Below are positions 42,562 to 50,605 of a stretch of DNA of 64,000 nucleotides, one piece after another. Under the pieces are notes generated by a model, which saw only the letters and a list, made by a program, of their open reading frames with translations, was not told where the DNA came from and ran no database searches. The DNA lies in the NCBI RefSeq assembly GCF_002051585.1, contig NZ_MZGX01000008.1:62001-126000 (forward strand). Direction: 5' to 3'. Source of the DNA: Ruminiclostridium hungatei (lineage in GTDB: Bacteria > Bacillota > Clostridia > Acetivibrionales > DSM-1351). Every line of letters begins with the position of its first letter. Within the stretch, counting starts at the first letter, position 1. The position numbers and the translations under genes were made by a program.

Positions 42562-44028
42562 TTACTTTACCCGTCCGGTAAACAGCCTGGAATTGCTCCC
42601 TCTCAGAGTAACCTGCTGGGGCTCAAGCCCTTTTTGCTCCTTAAGAATATCAACTATCCTTGTAAGGCAATAGCCCCCCTGGCATCTGCCCATCATAGGC
42701 CGTGCCCTGTACTTGATGCCCGCAAGTGTAGTAACTCCAAGCGGATTGTTGATGGCTTCCACTATCTCTTTTTTTGTTATGCCTTCACATCTGCATATGA
42801 TTTCTCCGTATTCGGGAAACTCTTTTATAAGTTTTTCCTTCTGCTCAAGAGCCAGCTCCCTGAAGGGCGTTATGCCCTTTCTGCCAGTAATGAAATCCCT
42901 TTTTGCAACAAGGTCCTCCTTGTTTGAAATAATATCCCTGACCATCCTGCCTATGGGCACTGAGGAGGTCAGGCCCGGTGATTCTATGCCGATTAAGTTC
43001 ACCAAACCGGGAACCGCTTTTGATTCTTCTATGATAAAGTCTCCGAAGCCGCCGGTTTTTGGTCCCACCAGCTTCGATCTTATTCCTGTATAGCTTCTGA
43101 TTATGTGTTTCATTTCAAGAGGCGGAAGCAATTCCTTTGCTTCCTTGAACAATTGCTCCATTACACTTGAGGTGGCACTGTAGTCGCTTTTTGATTTTAT
43201 GTATTCCGCACTTGGCCCTATGAGCATATTCCCGTCTACGGTAGGTGTCAAATGCACCCCCAGCCCGCCGATACCCGGTCTGGGAACAGGATATACAGGC
43301 ATGCTGAGATACTGGCTGGTCCGCTTGTCCAGTATGAAATATTCTCCGCGGCAGGGATAAATCTTATAACCCTTTTCTCCTGCCAGGGAGGCAATCCTGT
43401 CGGAATAAAGCCCTGCACTGTTCACCACATATCTGCTGTAAAAATGCCTTTTGCCGGCAGTAAGCCGAAACAGCTTATCCTGCCTGGTTATGCCGTTCAC
43501 CTGCGTCTCAAAGAAAAATTTAACGCCATTTTCACATGCATTTTCAGCCAAGGCTACAGTATATATGAAAGGGCTGGTTATGGCAGTGTTTGGCGACAGC
43601 ATGGCACCAATGCCCCCCACGTGGGGTTCCAGCCTTCTGACAACCTGGGCATCCACAAATTCCAGACCTTTTACTCCATTTTTCCGTCCGTTCTCCATCA
43701 ATTTGTCTATACCGGGAAAATCGGTTTCATCAAAGGCAACAATCAGCTTTCCTGTCTTCTTGCAGGGTACGTCCAGCTCGGCACATACCTGTTCAAAGCC
43801 TTCGTTGCCCTCCACACACAGCCTGGCCATCAGGCTGCCGGGCTTGTTGTTGAAACCCGCATGGACAACAGCGCTGTTCCTGCCGCTGGTGCCGGCTGCC
43901 ACATCGCTTTCCTTTTCAAGTACGGCGATCTTCAGGTCAAATCTGGAAAGCTCCCTTGCAACGGCACACCCGACGGCTCCTGCTCCAATAATTACTATAT
44001 CAAATGTATTATCAACATTTACTGCCAT
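42562..44028 (-). CDS. glpA: FAD-dependent glycerol-3-phosphate dehydrogenase-like protein with BFD [2Fe-2S] domain
   Basis: 488 residues. A DAO-family FAD domain (IVIIGAGAVGCAVAREL, LEKESDVAAGTSGRNSAVVHAG) takes up most of the protein. From about residue 400 there is a BFD-like domain with the four Cys IICRCEG and GRCQGGYC, expected to bind [2Fe-2S]. This is the anaerobic GlpA architecture, but L-2-hydroxyacid oxidases share the DAO core, so the substrate is the likely one, not proven. It is first in an operon with the FAD oxidoreductase and DUF1667 genes. GGAGG is four bases before ATG 44028. Confidence 0.88.
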   Translation of the reverse strand: MAVNVDNTFDIVIIGAGAVGCAVARELSRFDLKIAVLEKESDVAAGTSGRNSAVVHAGFNNKPGSLMARLCVEGNEGFEQVCAELDVPCKKTGKLIVAFDETDFPGIDKLMENGRKNGVKGLEFVDAQVVRRLEPHVGGIGAMLSPNTAITSPFIYTVALAENACENGVKFFFETQVNGITRQDKLFRLTAGKRHFYSRYVVNSAGLYSDRIASLAGEKGYKIYPCRGEYFILDKRTSQYLSMPVYPVPRPGIGGLGVHLTPTVDGNMLIGPSAEYIKSKSDYSATSSVMEQLFKEAKELLPPLEMKHIIRSYTGIRSKLVGPKTGGFGDFIIEESKAVPGLVNLIGIESPGLTSSVPIGRMVRDIISNKEDLVAKRDFITGRKGITPFRELALEQKEKLIKEFPEYGEIICRCEGITKKEIVEAINNPLGVTTLAGIKYRARPMMGRCQGGYCLTRIVDILKEQKGLEPQQVTLRGSNSRLFTGRVK

Positions 44029-44139
44029 ACTACCTCCAAAAGTGCACTTTATCCTGCTAAAACTTTTATTTGATTATAGCACAACCGCAGTTGTAATCAA
44101 GCCTTTTGGTAATTTCAGTAATTAAATAGGAAAAATACC

Positions 44140-44169
44140 TTTCCCGCGGGCGTTCATCTGTGCTATAAT
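44140..44169 (+). promoter_or_regulatory. promoter of the repeat-protein gene
   Basis: TATAAT at 44164-44169 is exact and preceded by TGTGC. A weak -35, TTTCCC, stands 18 bp upstream. The start codon of the repeat protein is 35 bp downstream. Confidence 0.4.
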
Positions 44170-44203
44170 AAACTCAATAATTCTCCAGAAAGAGTGATGA
44201 ATT

Positions 44204-44428
44204 TTGTATTCCCTTAAAGAAAAATACTATGATGGTCAAGGTATTTTAAGAAATCCCGGCGAAAATTACTTTGATAGTGAAGGAATTTTACGAGATCCCG
44301 GTGATGATTATTTTGACTCTATGGGTATTTTGAGGCAGGCTGATGAAGAGTTTTACGACAGTCAAGGCATATTGCGGCAAACAGATGAAAGCTTTTATGA
44401 CGGCGCAGGAAATTTAATAGAACGATAG
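44204..44428 (+). CDS. small protein of four-and-a-half 14-residue tandem repeats
   Basis: 74 residues. After MYSLKEK the chain is YYDGQGILRNPGEN, YFDSEGILRDPGDD, YFDSMGILRQADEE, FYDSQGILRQTDES and a closing FYDGAGNLIER. Each unit is aromatic-aromatic-Asp, x, x, Gly-Ile-Leu-Arg, then an acidic turn, likely forming short beta hairpins. The protein is strongly acidic and has no signal peptide or membrane segment. Start TTG 44204 has only an AGAG purine run upstream. A promoter-like TATAAT and a strong terminator bracket the gene, supporting a real monocistronic unit. Function unknown. Confidence 0.75.
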   Translation: MYSLKEKYYDGQGILRNPGENYFDSEGILRDPGDDYFDSMGILRQADEEFYDSQGILRQTDESFYDGAGNLIER

Positions 44429-44430
44429 AA

Positions 44431-44459
44431 AAGTGCCCCTTTGGGAGGCACTTTTTTTG
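44431..44459 (+). terminator. terminator of the repeat-protein gene
   Basis: AAGTGCC CCTTTGGGA GGCACTT is a perfect 7-bp stem followed by TTTTT(G), three bases after the stop codon at 44426-44428. Confidence 0.88.
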
Positions 44460-44531
44460 TTGTTTTTGAAAGTATACATTTTTTGTTCTTTCTTTTCATT
44501 ATCATACCTTCCACAGCCCTGGAATAATCCG

Positions 44532-45467
44532 TCAGAATAGTTTCTTCTTATACAGGGTATAACCCACAGCCGAACAGGTTATAAGGGAAATCGCCAATAT
44601 AATCCAGAAACCCAGCGGATTGTTTTCAAAGGGAAGGTCTATGAGATTCATCCCAAAGAAACTGGAAATCATGGTCGGAATTGCCATTACAATGGTCACG
44701 GAAGTCAGGAACTTCATTACAATATTCAAATTGTTTGATATGACCGAAGTAAACGCATCCATGGTTCCCGACAAGATGCTGCTGTATATGTTGGCCATCT
44801 CGATAGCCTGCTTGTTTTCAATAATAACGTCCTCAAGCAGCTCGGTATCCTCCGGATAATTCTTTATATGCTCGTATTTCATAAGCTTTTCAAGTACTAC
44901 CTCATTGGACTTCAGGGCGGTTGAAAAGTACACAAGGCTCTTCTCCAGCTTAAGCATCTGGATTACCTCCTTGTTCTTCATGGACTTGTAAACCTCCTGT
45001 TCAATCCTGCTGCTGGTCTTGTCAATGTGCTTGAGGTACTGAAGATACCTGGTGGCATTTTTATAGAGTATTTGCAGCACAAACCTGGTTTTATACTGGG
45101 TCAGAAAGGACTTTACCTTGTTGTTGATAAAGTCGCTTAAAATGGTATCTTCCTTTAAGCATACTGTAATGATTATGTGCTTTATGAGAATAATCGCAAG
45201 CGGAATGGTGGTATAGACATTCATCTTGGCTTCCTTATCCACTATGGGAATGTCCACGATTATAAGGGTTTGTCCGCTGTCACTCTCGATACGGGCTCTT
45301 TCTTCTTCATCCAGTGCGGCCCTTAAAAAGTCCATCTCCACACCTAATGCGCCGTTTACATTATTGATCTCTTCCTCTGTGGGGTTGACCAGGTTTACCC
45401 ATGAACCTTCCTCAAAGGAATTTGCTCGTAGGATTTCATTATTTACAGTCTTAAAAATATCAAGCAT
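44532..45467 (-). CDS. corA: CorA family Mg2+ transporter
   Basis: About 311 residues. A cytosolic alpha/beta domain is followed by a long stalk helix and two C-terminal membrane helices. The selectivity motif appears as SSFFGMNLIDLPF (GMN), with the basic tail YKKKLF. CorA pentamers carry Mg2+ (also Co2+, Ni2+) inward along the membrane potential. ATG 45467 is better placed after GGTGA than the GTG at 45476 that opens the frame. The upstream M-box riboswitch and its terminator should shut expression off when Mg2+ is high. Confidence 0.93.
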   Translation of the reverse strand: MLDIFKTVNNEILRANSFEEGSWVNLVNPTEEEINNVNGALGVEMDFLRAALDEEERARIESDSGQTLIIVDIPIVDKEAKMNVYTTIPLAIILIKHIIITVCLKEDTILSDFINNKVKSFLTQYKTRFVLQILYKNATRYLQYLKHIDKTSSRIEQEVYKSMKNKEVIQMLKLEKSLVYFSTALKSNEVVLEKLMKYEHIKNYPEDTELLEDVIIENKQAIEMANIYSSILSGTMDAFTSVISNNLNIVMKFLTSVTIVMAIPTMISSFFGMNLIDLPFENNPLGFWIILAISLITCSAVGYTLYKKKLF

Positions 45468-45695
45468 ATCTCTCACCCTCTTAAAAATTTATTCATTTAT
45501 AAGGGTCAATTTTTCAGACTGCAAAGCACTGCCAGCTAGACATGTAAATGCGTGACGGCATGAAAAATAAACCCATATGATTTTGTATTAAATTTTATGT
45601 TTCTACTATCAGGGTCACAATCCATACCATTCACCTGCCTTTACAAAAAAAATGAAAATATATATCTATAAATTGATAAGCATATTTCGCAAAAC

Positions 45696-45721
45696 AAAAA
45701 AACCGACACTACGAGTGACGG
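45696..45721 (-). terminator. riboswitch-controlled terminator before corA
   Basis: CCGTCACT CGT AGTGTCGG (one mismatch) followed by TTTTTTT on the minus strand. Its 5' arm is also the partner of the antiterminator arm at 45745-45752. Confidence 0.85.
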
Positions 45722-45906
45722 ATTTCAAGCATAAAAAAATACCTTCACTCGTTGAGTTTTAGCACTATACAGCTTTGGAATACTACAATATCTTCTCCAG
45801 CTACATTAAGTAAAACCTTATTTCGGTAGTACCTGTTGACCCATTGGCATCTCTCGATGTTTCCGGGCAGCAGCATATATCTGTATAGGAACCTCACCTA
45901 ACGAAA
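45696..45906 (-). ncRNA. M-box (ykoK) Mg2+ riboswitch with expression platform
   Basis: The minus strand reads CGTTAGGTGAGG, then CTGCTGCCCGGAAACATCG, GAGATGCCAATGGGTCAACAG and GTACTACCGAAATAAGG, which is the conserved M-box core (about 45906-45815). About 60 bases on, ACGAGTGA (45752-45745) can pair with TCACTCGT (45718-45711) as an antiterminator. Alternatively CCGTCACT pairs with AGTGTCGG (45721-45703), followed by TTTTTTT, to form the terminator. The two hairpins are mutually exclusive, as expected for Mg2+-induced termination of the corA transcript. Confidence 0.93.
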
Positions 45907-45921
45907 TATTCTATTAACATA

Positions 45922-45950
45922 ATTATATACTCTTATTTTCAAGATTACAA
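45922..45950 (-). promoter_or_regulatory. corA/M-box promoter
   Basis: TTGTAA (45950-45945) and TATAAT (45927-45922) are separated by 17 bp on the minus strand. The start of the M-box is about 15-20 bases downstream, correct for a sigma-A promoter of this leader. Confidence 0.75.
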
Positions 45951-46039
45951 TACACTGGTGCAGAAAATTCTCATACCTGATTAATTAATCTATTTCTGGG
46001 AATATAATAAGAGATATGTATGTCCGGAGGTGCTAAGAC

Positions 46040-46693
46040 ATGTCTTTACTTGAATTTCATAAGGTAACTTATGTTCATGACAATAAAACCGTTCTGAAAA
46101 ATATATCTGTTAATGTCGAAGAGGGAGCTTTCATAATGATAATCGGCCCTTCAGGCAGCGGAAAAAGCGCACTTTTAAAGCTGAGCTGCAATCTCATAAG
46201 TCCCACCCAGGGTGAAATAAGCTTTAAATCCAAAAGCCTGGATATGTATACTCCCTCGGAATTAAGAAAAAGCATAACCTATTGTTTTCACACACCTTAT
46301 CTTTTCGGAGACACCGTTATGGAAAACCTGAGATTTCCATTCCTTATAAGAGACCTGAAGGTGGATGAAAAGAGGATTTTTGAACTTTTTTCCCTCTTCC
46401 GGCTTTCTCCTGATTTTATATACAAGGAGGTAAGATACCTGTCCGACGGAGAGAAGCAGCGCCTGTCACTTGCCAGAAGCCTGCTGTTCAAGCCTGAATT
46501 ATTGCTGTTGGATGAAATCACCTCCCAGCTTGACCACGATAATACGGTAATTGTAGAAAATGTGATAAAAGTGCTGAATGATGAAGGTATAACTATATTG
46601 TGGGTCACAAACAGTCCCGGGCAAATGAGAAGACATGCCAGCAGCATTATATCAATGGCTGCCGGTGAGATAGCCAGAACCGAGCGCAAATGA
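46040..46693 (+). CDS. ABC transporter ATP-binding protein, FetA/YbbL-like
   Basis: 217 residues, one ABC domain. Walker A is IIGPSGSGKSALLKLSC, the signature is YLSDGEKQRLSLARSLL (LSDGE instead of LSGGE, as in FetA/YbbL), Walker B is LLLLDEITSQLD, and the switch His is replaced by Asn in WVTNSP. FetA works with the membrane partner FetB in iron or metal homeostasis. No permease gene follows here, since the next gene is convergent, so this ATPase is an orphan or pairs elsewhere. GGAGGTG lies six bases before ATG 46040. It is divergent from corA. Confidence 0.87.
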   Translation: MSLLEFHKVTYVHDNKTVLKNISVNVEEGAFIMIIGPSGSGKSALLKLSCNLISPTQGEISFKSKSLDMYTPSELRKSITYCFHTPYLFGDTVMENLRFPFLIRDLKVDEKRIFELFSLFRLSPDFIYKEVRYLSDGEKQRLSLARSLLFKPELLLLDEITSQLDHDNTVIVENVIKVLNDEGITILWVTNSPGQMRRHASSIISMAAGEIARTERK

Positions 46694-46714
46694 TAGGAGC
46701 AAAGTCAATGCAGT

Positions 46715-46753
46715 GCAGCAGGGGAGCTAGTATCCGGCTACCTCCCCTGCTGC
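46715..46753 (+). terminator. strong hairpin after the ABC ATPase gene
   Basis: GCAGCAGGGGAG pairs with CTCCCCTGCTGC across a 15-base loop, 22 bp after the stop. The stem is very stable but no clear T-run follows, so termination is likely rather than certain. Confidence 0.6.
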
Positions 46754-46881
46754 TTAGTCCCTTTAAACATATTCGATTTATTTAGGGAAGCTCCCTATAT
46801 AATATAAGTAAATTAAACCCGGCTTTTTAAAACCGGTTCTTAAATATTTTTCAAAACTTTCGAGCTCTGTTTATATGTATT

Positions 46882-47018
46882 AATTTAACCTGTTGTGCCA
46901 GTTAATAAAGTCTTCAAGAGACAAGTTTGCTCACGCGAGGACACTTTAAAGAAATGGGCAGCATCCAAGCAGCTCTTGCCTGTTTACCACATTTTTAACT
47001 AGCACAACGAGTTAAATT
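46882..47018. repeat. 137-bp palindromic element with 27-bp inverted ends
   Basis: The left end AATTTAACCTGTTGTGC then CAGTTAA matches the reverse complement of the right end, AATTTAACTCGTTGTGC then TAGTTAA, with about five mismatches in 27 bp. The interior is unrelated to the elements at 15.7 and 24.4 kb. It has no coding potential and ends 14 bp before the GNAT stop codon. The surrounding 46694-47031 gap holds only this element and the hairpin at 46715. Confidence 0.65.
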
Positions 47019-47031
47019 ATCCCAACTCCTT

Positions 47032-47547
47032 TTAAACCGGTCTTGAAACTTTCCAGTATATCATTGCCTCATCCCGGGAGGTTTCCTGCATTCCTATTTT
47101 TTCGAGAACCCTGGCAGAGCCCTTGTTGCTCTTAAGACAGCTTGCTGTTATGCAGCTTACCTCCTCCTGCAAAAAAGCCCAGTCAGCAAGTGCCTTTGCC
47201 GTCTCAAATCCATATCCCTTCTTTTGCTCCTGAGCTATTATAGAATAGCCTATGTCTATTCCACCCTTTTGGTCGGGCTTCCCCTTAAAGCCTGCGTCAC
47301 CGATTACGGTCATTGTATCCCGCTTTACCACCAGCCACGATTCAAAACCGGAGGGCTCTTTTGCCGATTCCAGGATTTTAATGATTTTAGGCAGTGTTTC
47401 AAGGCTCTCATTATCCGGCCAGCTTTCGTCCACCTTAAGTCCCAGCTCCTCCAGCACGGACATTCTGCCCTTAAACACATCCGTTGCAACTTCAAGTGTA
47501 AACGGAACCAATACCAGTCTTTCTGAAAAAATTCTTTCAATATTCAT
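47032..47547 (-). CDS. GNAT family N-acetyltransferase (RimJ/RimL type)
   Basis: 171 residues. TERLVLVP-like opening (FSERLVLVPF), the acetyl-CoA loop QEQKKGYGFETAKALADW (Q/RxxGxG/A type) and a late SCLKSNKGSARVLEKIGMQE, where the Asn..S.R..EK.G pattern marks the RimJ/RimL/Acetyltransf_3 branch. The protein substrate (often an N-terminal amine or small molecule) cannot be told. ATG 47547 has AAAGGCACAAAG upstream. It is transcribed alone between the S66 peptidase gene and the palindromic element. Confidence 0.88.
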   Translation of the reverse strand: MNIERIFSERLVLVPFTLEVATDVFKGRMSVLEELGLKVDESWPDNESLETLPKIIKILESAKEPSGFESWLVVKRDTMTVIGDAGFKGKPDQKGGIDIGYSIIAQEQKKGYGFETAKALADWAFLQEEVSCITASCLKSNKGSARVLEKIGMQETSRDEAMIYWKVSRPV

Positions 47548-47678
47548 TTCTTTGTGCCTTTCATGGATATTTATTTAATATTCCGGCCTGTCCCGGCCGG
47601 TTTTAATTATATTATGGAAAACACCCGCACAGCAAGAGTTAAGTTCCGTCCTTATAAAGCATTACTCTCTTGCCTGAA

Positions 47679-48716
47679 CTATAAAACACCGGCTTCAATT
47701 ATTGAAAATGAAATTTCCTCACAATTTATCTCAGCCACAGCACCATAGGGCAGCACAGTCATGGGAGCAGTATGCCCGAAGTTCATGTTGAAGAGTATAG
47801 GCAGGCCGGTGAATTTCAACTCGTCTCTTACCACCTTCAAAACAGTACTTTTATACTCCTCATAATAGGTGTTGTCATAGGGCTTTCCAAATATGATGCC
47901 ATTTATCCTGCTCAGTATGCCTTGAGAACCATAGTTCCTGAGCCAGTATTCCAGATATGCAGGGGACGGTTTCTCCTCAGATGTTTCAAAAAACAGTATT
48001 GCATTATTCCACCTGTCAATATCCGGCCATATTTCAGTTCCCTTCAGCATTTCAAGCACTTCAATACAGCCTCCCAGCAATGGACCCCGAACAACGCCGC
48101 TGCCTTGGAGAAGCTCATATCCGTTGTTCGGGCTGGTAGCTCTCCTTATCTCCCTGTTTTTTTCCTCCCAGGGCAGGAATTCACTTGTCCAGACCGGAGA
48201 AGGGGGAATTTTGCCGATTATATCATTGCTGAACAGGGCTTTTTTTATCCAGCGGGTGGTGTATTCGAACATTTCCACATTCTCGGCGAACTCTGAAAGT
48301 ATGGAAGCTCCATAGTAGCTGGAAATACCGGCTTTAAGACATATAAAATGAGTGACCGTGGTATCTGAATACCCCAGGAATATCTTGGGATTTTTCCTTA
48401 TGATAGCATAATCAATATATGGAAGCAGCCTCACGCTCTCACAGCCGCCTATACACGCTATAACAGCTTTTATATCCTTCTCCTCGAAAGCCTGCATTAA
48501 ATCCTCCGCCCTCTTTTCAGGATGCTTGTATAAAAACTCGCTGCCTTTTAGTGTATTTGGCATTTCAACCACATTCAGGCCAAAAATCTCCCGAAGCCGC
48601 TGCTTGCCTATATTATACCTCCACAGCATGCTTCCGTCTCCTGCACCGCCCCAGGACAGGCTCACTGCTGCAACCGTATCTCCCGGCTTTAATTTCTTCG
48701 GTTTTATCAGCTCCAC
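47679..48716 (-). CDS. S66 family LD-carboxypeptidase / MccF-like peptidase
   Basis: 345 residues. The nucleophile elbow FLGYSDTTVTHF (Ser in GYSD) and the early GCESVRLLPYIDY are S66 landmarks. The Glu and His of the Ser-Glu-His triad are expected in the C-terminal half (PLLGGCIEVLE..., FNMNFGHTAPM). Family members either trim tetrapeptides of recycled murein (LdcA) or cleave microcin C-type aminoacyl nucleotides (MccF). The length and ETSEEKPSPAYLEYWLRNYG region look more MccF-like. GTG start at 48716 after GGGAG. It stands alone, so no pathway is implied. Confidence 0.9.
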   Translation of the reverse strand: MELIKPKKLKPGDTVAAVSLSWGGAGDGSMLWRYNIGKQRLREIFGLNVVEMPNTLKGSEFLYKHPEKRAEDLMQAFEEKDIKAVIACIGGCESVRLLPYIDYAIIRKNPKIFLGYSDTTVTHFICLKAGISSYYGASILSEFAENVEMFEYTTRWIKKALFSNDIIGKIPPSPVWTSEFLPWEEKNREIRRATSPNNGYELLQGSGVVRGPLLGGCIEVLEMLKGTEIWPDIDRWNNAILFFETSEEKPSPAYLEYWLRNYGSQGILSRINGIIFGKPYDNTYYEEYKSTVLKVVRDELKFTGLPILFNMNFGHTAPMTVLPYGAVAEINCEEISFSIIEAGVL

Positions 48717-48927
48717 GTGTTCACTCCCTTTTCTGATTTGTATAAAGCGTATTTGCCTTTTATTTTATTTTATTTGATTTGATTTTTTTATTGTATTTGA
48801 TTCTTTTATTGTGTTATTCCTTAACTGCCAGGCAATAATTTACATTGTCAAAGGCAGTTATGGGATGTTCAGGATTGGCCTTATTATAATTGCGGGTGAA
48901 ATCACCGGAACATGCAAACCCTTTTCA

Positions 48928-49809
48928 TCAGGCCAGCAAAAAATTAATTATTTCATTATTGACTGTTTCGGGCTGCTCGTGGTTTATACCATGTCCTGCA
49001 CCATTTATTACCTTGTAATGGTATCCGCCATCCTCCAGGATATCTGTAAAATCTTTCTTGTCTGTCAACCTGTAGCCGCCAATCAAAAAATACAGCTTTT
49101 CTTTTACAGGCATTGCTTTTTCCTTATCATACTTTTCCAACTTGTGCATAAACATAGCCATCTGGTTGTGATTTTTCATTACCGTAATCATGTGGTCAAT
49201 CACCTCCGGACAGCTCTCAAAAAAGTCAGAATCCGGTGAAATCAGCTTTTTCATTATTTTACACATATTATTTCTGTTTGGAATCAGAATTTCCGGAAAC
49301 AGACTCATAATGGTCTTAAACATTGCTTTAAAGGGCTTAATAAGCATGCCGCCCTCCAGGCACACAACCTTATTGACCCTGTGACCTTCATTTACTGCAT
49401 AGTTAAAAGCCATATACCCGCCGTTGGATACGCCGATAATATTAAAAGCCTTTATTTCAAGCAGTTCCGCCACTTCATTTATCCAGCCCACCTGGTCAAA
49501 GTCCTTCTTGTTATAGTTTTCATTTGGAATGCTCTTTCCTGGACCTCCCATTGTATCAACTGCGATACAGTAGAAATGCCGGGATAATTCCCTGATATTC
49601 AAAACCCACATAACGGCGGAGTTGTCACCCACACCATGAAACATCAGCAAGGGCGGATTTTCTTTATTGCCCGAAATAATGCAATGTGTTGTTCCATACC
49701 TGGTTGACAGCTCCACCTCTTCAAAAGCGGTATCCCATAATTCAAGCAAGTGATTATAGGAATTCAAGACCTGCCCTTTACCTTTTTCATTCTTAAACAC
49801 CTTGACCAT
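48928..49809 (-). CDS. alpha/beta hydrolase
   Basis: 293 residues. The oxyanion motif LMFHGVGDNSAVM and nucleophile elbow IGVSNGGYMAFNYA (Ser in GxSxGG) are clear. The catalytic His is in NGAGHGINHEQPE near the C-terminus, and the acid is probably in the strand before. A helical lid spans about 150-220. It is cytosolic with no signal peptide. The substrate is unknown. The TetR gene lies 36 bp upstream in the same orientation with a palindromic operator before it, so the hydrolase is probably induced by the regulator's ligand. GGAGG precedes ATG 49809. Confidence 0.88.
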   Translation of the reverse strand: MVKVFKNEKGKGQVLNSYNHLLELWDTAFEEVELSTRYGTTHCIISGNKENPPLLMFHGVGDNSAVMWVLNIRELSRHFYCIAVDTMGGPGKSIPNENYNKKDFDQVGWINEVAELLEIKAFNIIGVSNGGYMAFNYAVNEGHRVNKVVCLEGGMLIKPFKAMFKTIMSLFPEILIPNRNNMCKIMKKLISPDSDFFESCPEVIDHMITVMKNHNQMAMFMHKLEKYDKEKAMPVKEKLYFLIGGYRLTDKKDFTDILEDGGYHYKVINGAGHGINHEQPETVNNEIINFLLA

Positions 49810-49845
49810 AGAGACCCCTCCTCACATTATTTTCACATTAACCTG

Positions 49846-50475
49846 TTAAGCTTTACTCCTTAAGAAACTGAGAACCATATCAACAGACGGAAAAGGAATG
49901 TCTTTCCCATTTTGTACCCGTGTGATACCCAACCCCTGTATAAATGAAAAATACGTTATAGAAAGTGTCAAAGGGTCTTCTTTGACTATTTCCCCCAAAT
50001 TTTGCCCTTCAATAATCATTGGCAGCATATATTCAAAGGGCTTTTTTATTTTCTCTTTCGATATTCTTTTCGCTTCCTCGGGTATTCCTTCCGAGGTAGT
50101 AGCCTGAAGCATTATCAGTCTCCAATGGTGCATTGAAATTCCCTCAGGAGATAAGTATGCTTCTGTCAGCCAATATATTTTCTGATATGGAGTACCTTCC
50201 AGCTCAGATGCATATTTTACCGAATTGCCCGCACCCTCAAGTGCCAGATCAAAGATCTTGATGAATATGTCATCCTTGGATTTAAAGTAATTATAGACAA
50301 AGCCCTGACTAAAACCAGCCTTTTCAGCTATATCCTTTATTTTTGTCCCGGCCAGCCCCTTCCTGGAAAACACTTCAATAGCGTTCATAATTATTTGCCT
50401 GTTTCCCTTGTCGGGAATCATTTTTTCGAAATTTTCAATAAACTTCCTGTCCAGCGCTTCACTTTGAATAGACAT
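49846..50475 (-). CDS. TetR/AcrR family transcriptional regulator
   Basis: About 209 residues from ATG 50475 (MSIQSEA), ten bases after AGGAGG. The longer frame from 50505 starts inside the operator palindrome and is rejected. The N-terminal helix-turn-helix reads RQIIMNAIEVFSRKGLAGTKIKDIAEKAGFSQGFVYNYFKSKDDIF (shown in part: IKDIAEKAGFSQGFVYNYF). The C-terminal ligand domain is all-helical and unassigned. It sits upstream of the alpha/beta hydrolase gene and most likely represses itself and that gene. Confidence 0.9.
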   Translation of the reverse strand: MSIQSEALDRKFIENFEKMIPDKGNRQIIMNAIEVFSRKGLAGTKIKDIAEKAGFSQGFVYNYFKSKDDIFIKIFDLALEGAGNSVKYASELEGTPYQKIYWLTEAYLSPEGISMHHWRLIMLQATTSEGIPEEAKRISKEKIKKPFEYMLPMIIEGQNLGEIVKEDPLTLSITYFSFIQGLGITRVQNGKDIPFPSVDMVLSFLRSKA

Positions 50476-50490
50476 AATACTCGCTCCTCC

Positions 50491-50508
50491 TGAATGAACG
50501 TTCATTCA
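50491..50508. promoter_or_regulatory. TetR operator palindrome
   Basis: TGAATGAACGTTCATTCA is a perfect 18-bp palindrome of the AATGAACGTTCATT type bound by many TetR repressors. It is 16 bp before the regulator's start codon, just ahead of the Shine-Dalgarno, where binding would block its transcription. Confidence 0.85.
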
Positions 50509-50559
50509 TATTGTAGCATGCATTTTTTCCTATGTAAAGGAAAGTGCTGCTGGGGCTAC

Positions 50560-50592
50560 AAAAAAATACCAAACGTCTGAAACGCCTGGTAT
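50560..50592 (-). terminator. terminator of the terpenoid-cyclase-like gene
   Basis: ATACCAGGCGT TTCAG ACGTTTGGTAT forms a stem with one bulge, followed on the minus strand by TTTTTTTG. It is about 15 bp after the stop at 50606. Confidence 0.8.
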
Positions 50593-50605
50593 CTCTATTT
50601 TCAGC

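Noticed and set aside
43252-44125. Two long plus-strand frames
   Set aside because: Antisense to the GlpA-like gene; no family resemblance.
50476-50505. Longer TetR start at 50505
   Set aside because: The codon lies inside the operator palindrome and upstream of the AGGAGG that serves ATG 50475.
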